A stretch of DNA of 12,830 bases from Planctomycetota bacterium. Lineage in GTDB: Bacteria > Planctomycetota > UBA1135 > UBA2386. The notes beneath the pieces were generated by a model that saw only the letters and a list, made by a program, of their open reading frames with translations, had not been told where the DNA came from and did no database searches. Shown one piece after another: positions 1-6,508 of the stretch; the first letter of the stretch is position 1; every line of letters starts with the position of its first letter. The translations under genes were made by a program, and so were the position numbers. The stretch covers positions 1 to 12,830 of the forward strand of contig JAGQRA010000259.1 of assembly GCA_020425885.1 (NCBI GenBank), read 5' to 3'.

Positions 1-393
1 ATCGGCGAGGGTGAGACCTTCCTCACCGAGAAGGACTACCCGCGCGCCGAATCCTTCTTCCATTCGCTGACCAACAGCCCCGAGGCCGACCTCGCCGCGG
101 CGGCCTGGGCGGGCGAAGGCGCCGCCATCTTCGAGTCCACCGCGGAGGCGAAGGACCTCACCGACCTGCGCCGCGCCCAGATCAGCCTGGCGCATGCGGC
201 GGTGCTCGATTCCGGCGCCGGCGAAGCCAGCGCCAAGGCCAACTACTACCTCGGTCAGTGCCTGCTCGCGCTCGGCCCCGACCACGAGGGCGACAACTTC
301 AAGACTCGCGCCAGGGACTACTTCCAGATCGTGGCGTCCCATTACCCGACCTCGAAATGGGCCGGCCTGGCGAAGGTCGCACTCACCCAGTGA
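1..393 (+). CDS. TPR-like protein, C-terminal part (5' end outside window)
   Basis: The frame is open from base 1 to the TGA at 391-393, giving 130 residues of the C-terminus; the start lies upstream of the window. The visible part is helical and rich in Ala, Tyr and Leu. It has TPR-like pairs, for example the helix around 'AKANYYLGQCLLALG' and the final unit 'ARDYFQIVASHYPTSKWAGLAKVAL', whose ends resemble the 'YP.S.WA..A' endings of outer-membrane-assembly or Tol-Pal-type TPR repeats. No catalytic motif is visible. It precedes the tolQ-like gene by 168 bp on the same strand, so it may be a periplasmic scaffold for the ExbBD-like complex. That is inference from position; the true partner and any signal peptide cannot be seen. 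Confidence 0.75.
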   Translation: MGEGETFLTEKDYPRAESFFHSLTNSPEADLAAAAWAGEGAAIFESTAEAKDLTDLRRAQISLAHAAVLDSGAGEASAKANYYLGQCLLALGPDHEGDNFKTRARDYFQIVASHYPTSKWAGLAKVALTQ

Positions 394-561
394 GCCGATT
401 TTGTCCGCCTCGGGACTTTCCAGTATCTGGCCCGTCCCGCAAACTCTTGCCCCCTTGCTCCATCCCCTGCCTGCTCGGCCGACGTCCGGCAGCCGGCAAA
501 CGTCCTTCACCCCCCTCTCCCTTTCACCCTGCTCGACCCGCGCGCAGGATTTCTTGACGCA
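394..561 (+). other. Intergenic region before the tolQ-like gene, weak hairpin
   Basis: This non-coding spacer is pyrimidine-rich. Bases 481-489 (GACGTCCGG) can pair with 493-496 plus 500-504 (CCGG, then ACGTC) with a three-base bulge, followed by a C/T-rich tract. It could be a weak terminator for the TPR gene, but it lacks a proper T run. I see no convincing promoter for the next gene. Confidence 0.25.
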
Positions 562-1281
562 ATGATCCTCAAGCAAGTGCCCTTCGTTCGCCTCTTCGCC
601 GTCGCCACGCCATTGTTGATGGCGACCTCCCTGGTGGCTCAGGAAGAGAAGAAGTCCTCCGGTAGCGTTATCGGCGACATCCTCTCGTGGGAGAACGCCG
701 GCCCGATCGGCTATCTCATCATCCTGCTGTCCGTCGTGTCGCTGGCGCTGATCATCGAGAACTTCATGACGATCAAGCGCGACAAGCTCGCACCGCCGGA
801 CCTGATCGACGAACTCGAAGCGCTGTTCGACGGCGAGAACTTCCAGGACGCGGTCGAACTGTGCGAGCAGGAGAAGAACTACCTGACCAACGTCGTCGGC
901 GCCGGCCTCGGCAAGCTCGGTCACTCGTTCGAGACGATCCAGGCGACCGTCCGTGAGATGCAGACCGAGGAGTCGGTGAAGCTGTTCCAGAAGATCGGCT
1001 GGCTGTCGCTGATCTCGGCCATCGCGCCCATGATGGGCCTGTTCGGCACGGTGTCCGGCATGTTCGTCACGTTCGGCAAGATCGCCGATGCCGGCGGTTC
1101 GGTCAGCCCCGCCCAGCTCGCCGGCGGTATCAAGATGGCGCTCATCACCACGATGCTCGGCCTTTCGGTCGCCATCCCGGTCGGCGTCGCCTTCTACACC
1201 CTTCGCAATCGCGTCATCCGGACCTCCACGGAAATCAACGCGGTCGCCGAGGACCTGTTCGAGCGCTTCCGCAAGTCGTAG
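562..1281 (+). CDS. MotA/TolQ/ExbB family proton-channel protein
   Basis: This is the inner-membrane subunit of an ExbB/ExbD- or TolQ/TolR-type stator, which turns proton flow into motion of a periplasmic partner. The protein has 239 residues, the usual size. Residues 1-26 look like a signal peptide ending 'SLVAQ', an extension common outside Proteobacteria. TM1 is about 48-68, and a cytoplasmic helical loop follows. TM2 is about 145-172 and carries the family motif 'GLFGTVSGM' (159-167). TM3 is about 187-215 and contains 'TTMLGLSVAIPVG'. The ATG is preceded only by a weak AGGA at 546-549. Two exbD-type genes follow after 122 bp, so it belongs to that complex. TolQ, ExbB and AglR-like roles cannot be separated from sequence alone, so no symbol is given. 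Confidence 0.93.
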   Translation: MILKQVPFVRLFAVATPLLMATSLVAQEEKKSSGSVIGDILSWENAGPIGYLIILLSVVSLALIIENFMTIKRDKLAPPDLIDELEALFDGENFQDAVELCEQEKNYLTNVVGAGLGKLGHSFETIQATVREMQTEESVKLFQKIGWLSLISAIAPMMGLFGTVSGMFVTFGKIADAGGSVSPAQLAGGIKMALITTMLGLSVAIPVGVAFYTLRNRVIRTSTEINAVAEDLFERFRKS

Positions 1282-1290
1282 TCGCAGTCG

Positions 1291-1326
1291 GAACCGCGAT
1301 CGACAGTGATCCTGTCGGTCTGGTTC
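1291..1326 (+). other. Interrupted stem-loop between the tolQ-like and exbD-like genes
   Basis: GAACC (1291-1295) pairs with GGTTC (1322-1326), and CGACAG (1301-1306) pairs with CTGTCG (1312-1317). A 5x4 internal loop separates the two stems and the terminal loop is 5 nt (TGATC). It starts 10 bases after the tolQ-like stop codon. No T run follows, so it is more likely an mRNA processing or stability element, or a partial attenuator, than a full terminator. It lies inside a presumed operon. Confidence 0.4.
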
Positions 1327-1390
1327 TACGTTCTGCCCGCGACTCCTGACTCGAATACCACACGGGCCCGCGCCGCCGGCGCCTGCCCAC

Positions 1391-1395
1391 AGGAG
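1391..1395 (+). promoter_or_regulatory. Shine-Dalgarno site of the first exbD-like gene
   Basis: AGGAG lies 8 bases before the ATG at 1404 and supports that start. Confidence 0.75.
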
Positions 1396-1403
1396 ACTCA
1401 CTC

Positions 1404-1946
1404 ATGGACCTGAAAAAGATTGCGGAAGAGAAGCTCGAGATGGACATGACGCCCATGATCGACTGCGTCTTCCTGCTGATGATCTTCTTCGTTCTGGTCA
1501 TCGACCTGAGCCAGAAGAACCTGGAAGACCTGATCCTGCCTCGTGCCGAGTTCCAACAGCCCGACGAACAGCCGCCGGACAACCGCCCGATCATCAACGT
1601 GCTGCAGAACGGCTCCGTGATCTACAAGCAGCAGGTGATGTACGACGCCCAGGTGCACGGCAAGAACTACGCGCCGATCCACGAGATGCTGCTCAACATC
1701 CGCCGCGAGGGCAAGCTGAAGGGCACGCTGCACTTCAAGACCGAGAACCTCGGCGGTCGCGATGTCGAGCTGATCGATGACCCGATCCTGATCCGCGCCG
1801 ACAAATGGACCGAATGGCACTACATCGGCGAGATCATGAAGCAGTGCAGTCAGCCCGACATCGCCTTCTGGAAGGTGGAACTCGCAATGTCGGAGAAGGA
1901 CAAGGAAACCGGCATCTCCAACAAGAAGCTCGGAGGTGAGAAATGA
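1404..1946 (+). CDS. ExbD/TolR family protein, first copy
   Basis: This is the periplasm-facing stator subunit that works with the TolQ-like protein. It has 180 residues, longer than the roughly 140 of typical ExbD. A short cytoplasmic N-terminus leads into 'DMTPMIDCVFLLMIFFVL' (about 14-31), the single TM helix with the conserved proton-carrying Asp. The periplasmic domain keeps the family features: a first strand 'PIINVLQNGSV', then 'ILIRADKWTEWHYIGEIMKQC' near 130-150. The C-terminus is charged and Lys/Glu-rich (about 160-180). A good AGGAG precedes the ATG. The stop overlaps the start of the second exbD-like gene (ATGA at 1943-1946), so the two are translationally coupled. The family call is firm; whether it is ExbD, TolR or AglQ/S-like in function is open. 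Confidence 0.92.
   Translation: MDLKKIAEEKLEMDMTPMIDCVFLLMIFFVLVIDLSQKNLEDLILPRAEFQQPDEQPPDNRPIINVLQNGSVIYKQQVMYDAQVHGKNYAPIHEMLLNIRREGKLKGTLHFKTENLGGRDVELIDDPILIRADKWTEWHYIGEIMKQCSQPDIAFWKVELAMSEKDKETGISNKKLGGEK
1932..1940 (+). promoter_or_regulatory. Strong Shine-Dalgarno site of the second exbD-like gene
   Basis: GGAGGTGAG lies within the last codons of the first exbD-like gene, just before the ATG at 1943. It fixes that start and suggests efficient independent as well as coupled initiation. Confidence 0.8.
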
Positions 1947-2488
1947 GTGCCCTCGACGACGTTCAAGAAGAAGCCAAGAGCGACATGACGCCGATGATCG
2001 ACTGCGTCTTCCTCATGATCATCTTCTTCCTCTGCATCGAGTTCAAAATCCTCGAAGCCAAGCTGCCGGCCTACCTGCCCAAGGACAAGGGCAGCCAATC
2101 GACGCAGGTCGATCCGCAGGAGCAACTCTCCATCGGCATCTACGTCGAGTCGCCCGGGACCCCCAGGTACAAGGACGACAAGAGCGGGATCAATCCCATG
2201 ACCAACCGGCCCTACCGCTTCATCCTCGACAACCACACGGTGCGCTGGGTCGTGGGCCCCAAGCCCCTGTTCAACATCAAGGACGTCACCGAGGAGCTGA
2301 AGCGGATCCGCAACGACCCGAGCAGCATGGTCCCCGACCCGAAGAACCCTGGTCAGAAGAAGGTCATGGACGTCGTGATCGAACCGCACCCGGGTGTCTA
2401 CTACGAGAGCGTCGCCCGCACGGCCGACGCCTGCAACGAAGCTGACTTCAAGGAGATCAACTTCGGCGGCGGGCTCGGAGCCAAGTAG
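1943..2488 (+). CDS. ExbD/TolR family protein, second copy
   Basis: This second stator arm has 181 residues. 'SDMTPMIDCVFLMIIFFLCI' (about 13-32) is the TM helix with the conserved Asp, almost identical to the first copy both in protein and in DNA (31 of 32 bases between 1443-1474 and 1982-2013). The periplasmic part has diverged strongly. It contains a Pro/Lys/Asn-rich insert (about 70-95) and a second loop around 'PDPKNPGQKK' (about 132-141). It ends in 'VVIEPHPGVYYESVARTADAC', where the usual 'IRAD' segment is replaced, followed by a Gly-rich tail. The start overlaps the upstream stop by ATGA. Because ExbD acts as a dimer inside an ExbB pentamer, the two copies may form a heterodimer; this is inference. 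Confidence 0.9.
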   Translation: MSALDDVQEEAKSDMTPMIDCVFLMIIFFLCIEFKILEAKLPAYLPKDKGSQSTQVDPQEQLSIGIYVESPGTPRYKDDKSGINPMTNRPYRFILDNHTVRWVVGPKPLFNIKDVTEELKRIRNDPSSMVPDPKNPGQKKVMDVVIEPHPGVYYESVARTADACNEADFKEINFGGGLGAK

Positions 2489-2568
2489 CGACCCGTTCGC
2501 CAAGACTCTGGTCGCCAGGCAATGGCCACCAGATCCCGTCTGGCGGCATGATCTCCCCCCCTCGCAGC

Positions 2569-2612
2569 CGGCCCGGTGGACGCAGCAGCGCCCACCGGGC
2601 CGCTCCGGTTTT
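2569..2612 (+). terminator. Probable terminator after the exbD-like pair
   Basis: CGGCCCGGTGG (2569-2579) and CCACCGGGCCG (2592-2602) are a perfect 11-bp inverted repeat with a 12-nt loop. TTTT follows at 2609-2612, six bases after the stem. The stem is strong but the T run is short and displaced. Its position 80 bases after the second exbD-like stop fits the end of that operon. Confidence 0.55.
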
Positions 2613-2836
2613 GCACCGTTCCTCCCGGCCGTTACCCGCGACCCGGCCGGTTGGCCGCCCGCCGAGGGCGACTCGGCCGGCGATCGGGCACGGACATCCA
2701 CAACGCCCTCGGCACCGACAAAAACCGCTGGCCAAGGGCGGATCCTGTAGCTACGTTTTCGGCCTCTTCGGCCGTGTTCTCGCCCCCGAGGCGCGGTCGT
2801 TTTCGTTTGCTCTCGCGCCGTCTGGCAAGCCCCTCT

Positions 2837-2887
2837 CGATTGGAACGACCGTCCTGCTCCGAGTCGGTTCGTTCGCCGTTCCAATCG
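2837..2887 (+). promoter_or_regulatory. 11-bp inverted repeat / candidate switching leader before the secretin gene
   Basis: CGATTGGAACG (2837-2847) is exactly complementary to CGTTCCAATCG (2877-2887). A competing stem uses part of the same 5' arm: GAACGACCG (2843-2851) pairs with CGGT-t-CGTTC (2865-2874) with one bulged T. The two stems cannot both form because both use 2843-2847. The element ends 76 bases before the ATG at 2964. It could be an RNA leader structure or a protein operator; no known riboswitch class is recognised. Confidence 0.4.
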
Positions 2888-2963
2888 CTTGTCCTTCTGC
2901 TCGTGAGCACGGGATCGCTGCGGCGATTCCGCCAGCCCTTCTGCATGCACTGAGCGTGACCCG

Positions 2964-5558
2964 ATGGCCCTCGAACATCCGCGCCTTCTCGCTGCCTCTC
3001 TGATCGCCGGCTTGCTCGGCACATCTTGCTCGACCCCGAGCGACTCCTCCACCACCCCCTCATCGTCTGATCCTGGTGCGGCTCGACCGGCGACGCCGGA
3101 AAGCAGCTCCGGCGGCAGCGGTTCCGGCAATCGCAGCGCCGGCGGCCAGGGGCAATCGCCCCAGGGCAGCCTGCGTCAGGAACGGATCGCCGCGCTGGTC
3201 GAGAAGTACCTCGAGAACGCGCGTTCGCTGCGTTCGAAGGGCAGCCTCGATGCGGCCAAGTCCGAGCTGCTGCGGGCCAACGAACTGGCTCCCGGCAACA
3301 GCGACGTCACGACCCTGCTCGCGCAGGTCCAAGCCGAGCTCGGCGAACCGGCCGGCACCGTCGTGACCTACCACGAGGAGCAGATGCGACTGCGCCAGAT
3401 CGGCGAAGAGCGCGCCCGCGCCGGGGTTCAGACCCAGCTCCAACGCGCTGCTGGCCTCTCGGCCGAGAAGGACTACGCCGGTGCGCTCGATCAGCTGCGC
3501 CTCGCGGCGATGGCCATCGAGGTCAAGGACCAGGTCGATTGGATGGACCTGCCGCAGCAGGTCGCCACGGCTACGGCAGCGGCCCAGGAGCAATACGACG
3601 CCCAGGTCCGGTCGCAGCAGCAGGCCAAGAGCCAGCAGCTCGCCGAGCGCCAGAAGAAGCAGGCCATGGCCGCCGAGAAGCGCCGCATGGACCAGCACGA
3701 CGACCTGATCCTGCGCTCGCAGCAGGCTTTCGAGGACAACAACTTCGCCTACTCGCAGGAGCTGGCGATGCGGGCGATGGAAGTCGACCCGCACAGCACG
3801 CTGGCGTTCGAGATGCACACGGCGGCGATCAAGGCCACCCGGGAGCACAGCAATCAGCAGTACTACCTGCAGCGGTCGCGCGCGATTCGCAACATGATCG
3901 AGGCTGACGAGGACCTCAAGACGCCGCAGACGTCCATCCTCGATCTCGACATGGCGACCTGGGAACTCGCCAACACGCGGGCCGCGCGGCGCTCGACGAG
4001 CACCGTGGTCGACCCCATGGATCAGGCGGTCTGGGATCAGGTCCGCACGATCCAGGTCGGCAAGCTGAGCTACACGGAAGAGACCGGCCCCTATCTCGAC
4101 GTCGTCAAGAACCTGAGCCTCATCACCGGCCAGCAGATCATCGTGACCCCGGCGGCGCGCGAGGTGATCGACACCGAGGGGCTCATCATGGCGATCGAGC
4201 TCGTCGGCTCGATGACGCTGCGCGACTTCCTCAATCACATGGTCGGCCGCTCGACGAACCTGGCCTGGACCGTCAAGAACGGCGTCATCCAGATCGGCGA
4301 CAAGTCGGAGTCGTCGGGCACGCTCAAGACCGAGATCTACATGGTCAAGGACCTGGTCTCGCCGCGCACGCAGTTCTTGCCGCCGAAGATCCGCGACATC
4401 CCCGGCGAGGAATTCGACGACGTCCCGCGCACCGGCGGCGAGGGTGAGGACCCGGTCTCCTACATCGAGATCGCCGATCTCGTCACCAACATCAAGGACG
4501 TCACCGATCCGGCGTACTGGGAGTCCGACGGCGTCGAGATCCGGTCCGAGGACACCGGCTTCCTGGCCGTGAAGTGCAGCCCCGAGATGCACCGGCAGGT
4601 CGAGAACGTGCTGCGCGACATGCGGCGCTTCGCGACCCCGATCGTGTCGATCGACTCGAAGTTCCTGACCATCTCCCGCAACTTCATGCAGGAGATCGGC
4701 GTCGACATCCGCGGTCTCGGCGGCTCCGGCAACAAGGGCGACACCGTCACCCTCGAGGACGTAACCAACGGGCTGCAGAACAACGCCGGACGCGGTATCG
4801 ACAACGGTGGCACCGGCGACCCGGCTGCCAACCCCCTCGCCGGCGCGTTCTTCAACGACGGCGGTGACGGCGATGTTCGCGCCCGCACCGAGAACTACTT
4901 CGCCAGCGATCTGAGCCGCGTGCTGTCGTCGTCCGGCGGCCTCACGGCCGGCTGGACGTTCATCGACGACACCCAGCTCAACATCATCCTGAAGGCCGTC
5001 GAGAAGCACCAGGACATCGAGATGGTCAACAGCCAGATCCTCTCGGTCCTCAACCGTGAGCGTGGCCACGTGGCGGTCATCAACCAGACGGCCTACGTCC
5101 GCGACTTCGACGTCGAGGTCGCGCAGGCGGCGTTCATCGCCGACCCGAAGGTCGACGTGATCCAGGACGGCATCGTGCTCGACGTGCAGCCGGTCATCCA
5201 GCATGACCGCAAGTACATCATCCTCAACCTCAACCCGACGGTCGCGGAGCTCACGCGCCCGATCCCGACGTTCACGACGTCGCTCGCCGGTTCGACCCTG
5301 CCGGTTACCCTGCAGCTGCCGAACCTGACGGTCACGAACTTCACGACGACCGCCAAGGTCCCCGATGGCGGCACCGTCCTGCTCGGCGGCCTGCGTCAGG
5401 TGCTGACCAAGGAGCGTCGCGCCGAGGTGCCTCTCTTCGCCCGTCTGCCGCTGATCTCCTTCCTGTTCAAGCAGGAGGGGACCGCCGACGAGAACAAGAG
5501 CCTGATGGTCATGGTTCGGGCCACCATCACCGACGTGGTCGACCGGATGCACCAGTAG
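2964..5558 (+). CDS. TPR-containing secretin-family lipoprotein
   Basis: This is an outer-membrane channel-type protein of the GspD/PilQ secretin superfamily, 864 residues. Residues 1-21 form a signal peptide and Cys22 ('LLGTSC') is a probable lipidation site, though the lipobox is not ideal. A Ser/Gly/Pro linker (23-68) follows, then a TPR-like region (about 70-125) and a Gln/Lys-rich coiled coil (about 205-245). A second TPR-like unit is at about 245-300. A secretin N-type domain is at about 360-450 ('LDVVKNLSLITGQQIIV' onward), with a second at about 455-560. A Gly/Asn-rich loop (about 583-642) precedes the secretin core (about 650-860), which carries 'VPDGGTVLLGGL' (799-810) and 'VPLFARLPLISFLF'. 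No Shine-Dalgarno is evident before the ATG. No type II secretion or type IV pilus genes are in the window. Its neighbours are a TolQ/ExbD set, suggesting a proton-powered envelope complex. Confidence 0.88.
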   Translation: MALEHPRLLAASLIAGLLGTSCSTPSDSSTTPSSSDPGAARPATPESSSGGSGSGNRSAGGQGQSPQGSLRQERIAALVEKYLENARSLRSKGSLDAAKSELLRANELAPGNSDVTTLLAQVQAELGEPAGTVVTYHEEQMRLRQIGEERARAGVQTQLQRAAGLSAEKDYAGALDQLRLAAMAIEVKDQVDWMDLPQQVATATAAAQEQYDAQVRSQQQAKSQQLAERQKKQAMAAEKRRMDQHDDLILRSQQAFEDNNFAYSQELAMRAMEVDPHSTLAFEMHTAAIKATREHSNQQYYLQRSRAIRNMIEADEDLKTPQTSILDLDMATWELANTRAARRSTSTVVDPMDQAVWDQVRTIQVGKLSYTEETGPYLDVVKNLSLITGQQIIVTPAAREVIDTEGLIMAIELVGSMTLRDFLNHMVGRSTNLAWTVKNGVIQIGDKSESSGTLKTEIYMVKDLVSPRTQFLPPKIRDIPGEEFDDVPRTGGEGEDPVSYIEIADLVTNIKDVTDPAYWESDGVEIRSEDTGFLAVKCSPEMHRQVENVLRDMRRFATPIVSIDSKFLTISRNFMQEIGVDIRGLGGSGNKGDTVTLEDVTNGLQNNAGRGIDNGGTGDPAANPLAGAFFNDGGDGDVRARTENYFASDLSRVLSSSGGLTAGWTFIDDTQLNIILKAVEKHQDIEMVNSQILSVLNRERGHVAVINQTAYVRDFDVEVAQAAFIADPKVDVIQDGIVLDVQPVIQHDRKYIILNLNPTVAELTRPIPTFTTSLAGSTLPVTLQLPNLTVTNFTTTAKVPDGGTVLLGGLRQVLTKERRAEVPLFARLPLISFLFKQEGTADENKSLMVMVRATITDVVDRMHQ

Positions 5559-5596
5559 GCGGAGCGACAGCTCCCCCCCACACGCTTCTCCCCAGG

Positions 5597-5637
5597 GCGG
5601 GCCGCGCCGGTTACGATCGGCGCGGCCCGCTTTGTTT
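5597..5637 (+). terminator. Rho-independent terminator after the secretin gene
   Basis: GCGGGCCGCGCCG (5597-5609) and CGGCGCGGCCCGC (5618-5630) form a perfect 13-bp GC stem with an 8-nt loop, directly followed by TTTGTTT (5631-5637). This is the clearest terminator in the window and sits 39 bases after the secretin stop codon. Confidence 0.9.
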
Positions 5638-5643
5638 CCGGGC

Positions 5644-5648
5644 AGGAT
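5644..5648 (+). promoter_or_regulatory. Shine-Dalgarno site deciding the HAD start
   Basis: AGGAT lies just upstream of the GTG at 5656. The only longer in-frame start, TTG at 5632, lies inside the terminator T run and has no ribosome site, so GTG 5656 is preferred. Confidence 0.65.
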
Positions 5649-5655
5649 CGCGCCA

Positions 5656-6375
5656 GTGCAGAAGCCCCTCGACGCCATCTTCTTCGACATCGACGACACC
5701 CTGTTCTCGACCAGCGTGTTCGCTGACCAGGCCCGGCGCGCCGCCGTCGACGCGATGCTCAGGGCAGGGCTCGGTTGCGATCGGGAGACCGCGCTGCGCG
5801 AACTGCAGGAGGTCATCCTCGAGTTCTCCAGCAACTACGGCAGTCACTTCGACAAGGTCCTCGACCGCCTCGGCAGCAGCACCTTCGCCGGCCACAACCG
5901 GGCCGTCATCGTCGCCGCCGGTGTCGTCGCCTACCACGACACGAAGTGGAGCAAGCTCAAGGTCTGGGACGACGTCTACGAGGTCCTGCGCTGGCTCGCC
6001 ACCAAGGACATGCTGCGCGGCATCATCTCAGCCGGCATCACCATCAAGCAGGCCGAGAAGGCCGTCCGCCTCGGCGTCCTCGAGTTCATGACGCCGTCGG
6101 CCATCTTCTTCACCGACCAGGTCGGCTTCAGCAAGCCGAACCCGAAGCTCTACCGCCGTGTGCTGCAGCAGCTCGGGCTCAACTCGGCACGCTGCATCTA
6201 CGTCGGTGACAATCCGACCCACGACATCGACCCGTGCAATCGCGAGGGCTGGATCACGGTCCGGGTTCGCCGTGGCGGCAGATACGCCGTCGCCGACGGC
6301 GAGACCAAGGCCGACTACGAAGTCCGCGACTTCTTCCAGCTACGGGAGATCCTGCAGAACGACTTCGCGGTCTGA
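5656..6375 (+). CDS. HAD superfamily (subfamily IA) phosphatase-like hydrolase
   Basis: This is a predicted cytoplasmic phosphohydrolase of 239 residues from GTG 5656. All four HAD motifs are present: I 'DIDDT' (nucleophile Asp11, acid Asp13), II 'ISAG' (Ser125), III 'SKPNPKLY' (Lys160), and IV 'YVGDNPTHDID' (Asp185, Asp190). A helical C1 cap lies between motifs I and II and includes 'FSSNYGSHFDKVL' and 'VVAYHDTKW'. These resemble the archaeal/bacterial HAD-IA group described as TIGR02253, whose physiological substrate is unknown to me; phosphoglycolate or nucleotide phosphatase activity is possible. It follows the secretin terminator directly, so it is probably a separate transcript or relies on read-through. 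It converges on the MamK-like gene with 133 bp between the stop codons. Confidence 0.88.
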   Translation: MQKPLDAIFFDIDDTLFSTSVFADQARRAAVDAMLRAGLGCDRETALRELQEVILEFSSNYGSHFDKVLDRLGSSTFAGHNRAVIVAAGVVAYHDTKWSKLKVWDDVYEVLRWLATKDMLRGIISAGITIKQAEKAVRLGVLEFMTPSAIFFTDQVGFSKPNPKLYRRVLQQLGLNSARCIYVGDNPTHDIDPCNREGWITVRVRRGGRYAVADGETKADYEVRDFFQLREILQNDFAV

Positions 6376-6508
6376 GCCTGCAGATGCTGCCACGCGGCAG
6401 GGCACCGACGACGGAGCGCACGCATCCAGCTGCGGCTGGCCCCGGGAGCCAAGGCGCCGAAGACGAAACCCGGCGCGATGGCGACGATCCGGCCGCGGCA
6501 AGCAGCCC
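6376..6508. other. Convergent intergenic region, no clear terminator
   Basis: This spacer lies between the ends of the HAD and MamK-like genes. CTGCC (6387-6391) and GGCAG (6396-6400) make a small 5-bp hairpin and CCAGC/GCTGG makes another near 6426-6439. Neither is followed by a T run on either strand. Nothing else is recognised. Confidence 0.35.

Larger units (their letters stand above)
2489..2963 (+). other. 475-bp intergenic region: terminator plus structured leader
   Basis: I find no believable gene here; the open frames crossing it are arginine- or serine-rich artefacts of high GC. It holds a terminator-like hairpin (2569-2612), GGCGCG/CGCGCC arms at 2790-2795 and 2814-2819, a small CGGCC hairpin at 2760-2774, and the 11-bp inverted repeat at 2837-2887. 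The terminator implies a promoter for the secretin gene somewhere in the second half, but I cannot point to clear -35/-10 boxes. Confidence 0.5.

Noticed and set aside
1850..3130. Minus-strand open frame (426 codons) opposite the second exbD-like gene and the following intergenic region
   Set aside because: Overlaps a clear exbD gene and a terminator hairpin; Arg/Gly-rich with no domain.
2964..5558. Complete type II secretion or type IV pilus locus
   Set aside because: Only the secretin-family gene is present; no ATPase, inner-membrane platform or pseudopilin gene is visible.
3060..5834. Long open frame on the minus strand opposite the secretin gene (924 codons)
   Set aside because: Composition is Arg/Asp/Leu/Val-rich with no domain; it mirrors the codon pattern of the well-supported secretin gene in GC-rich DNA and has no ribosome site or partner.
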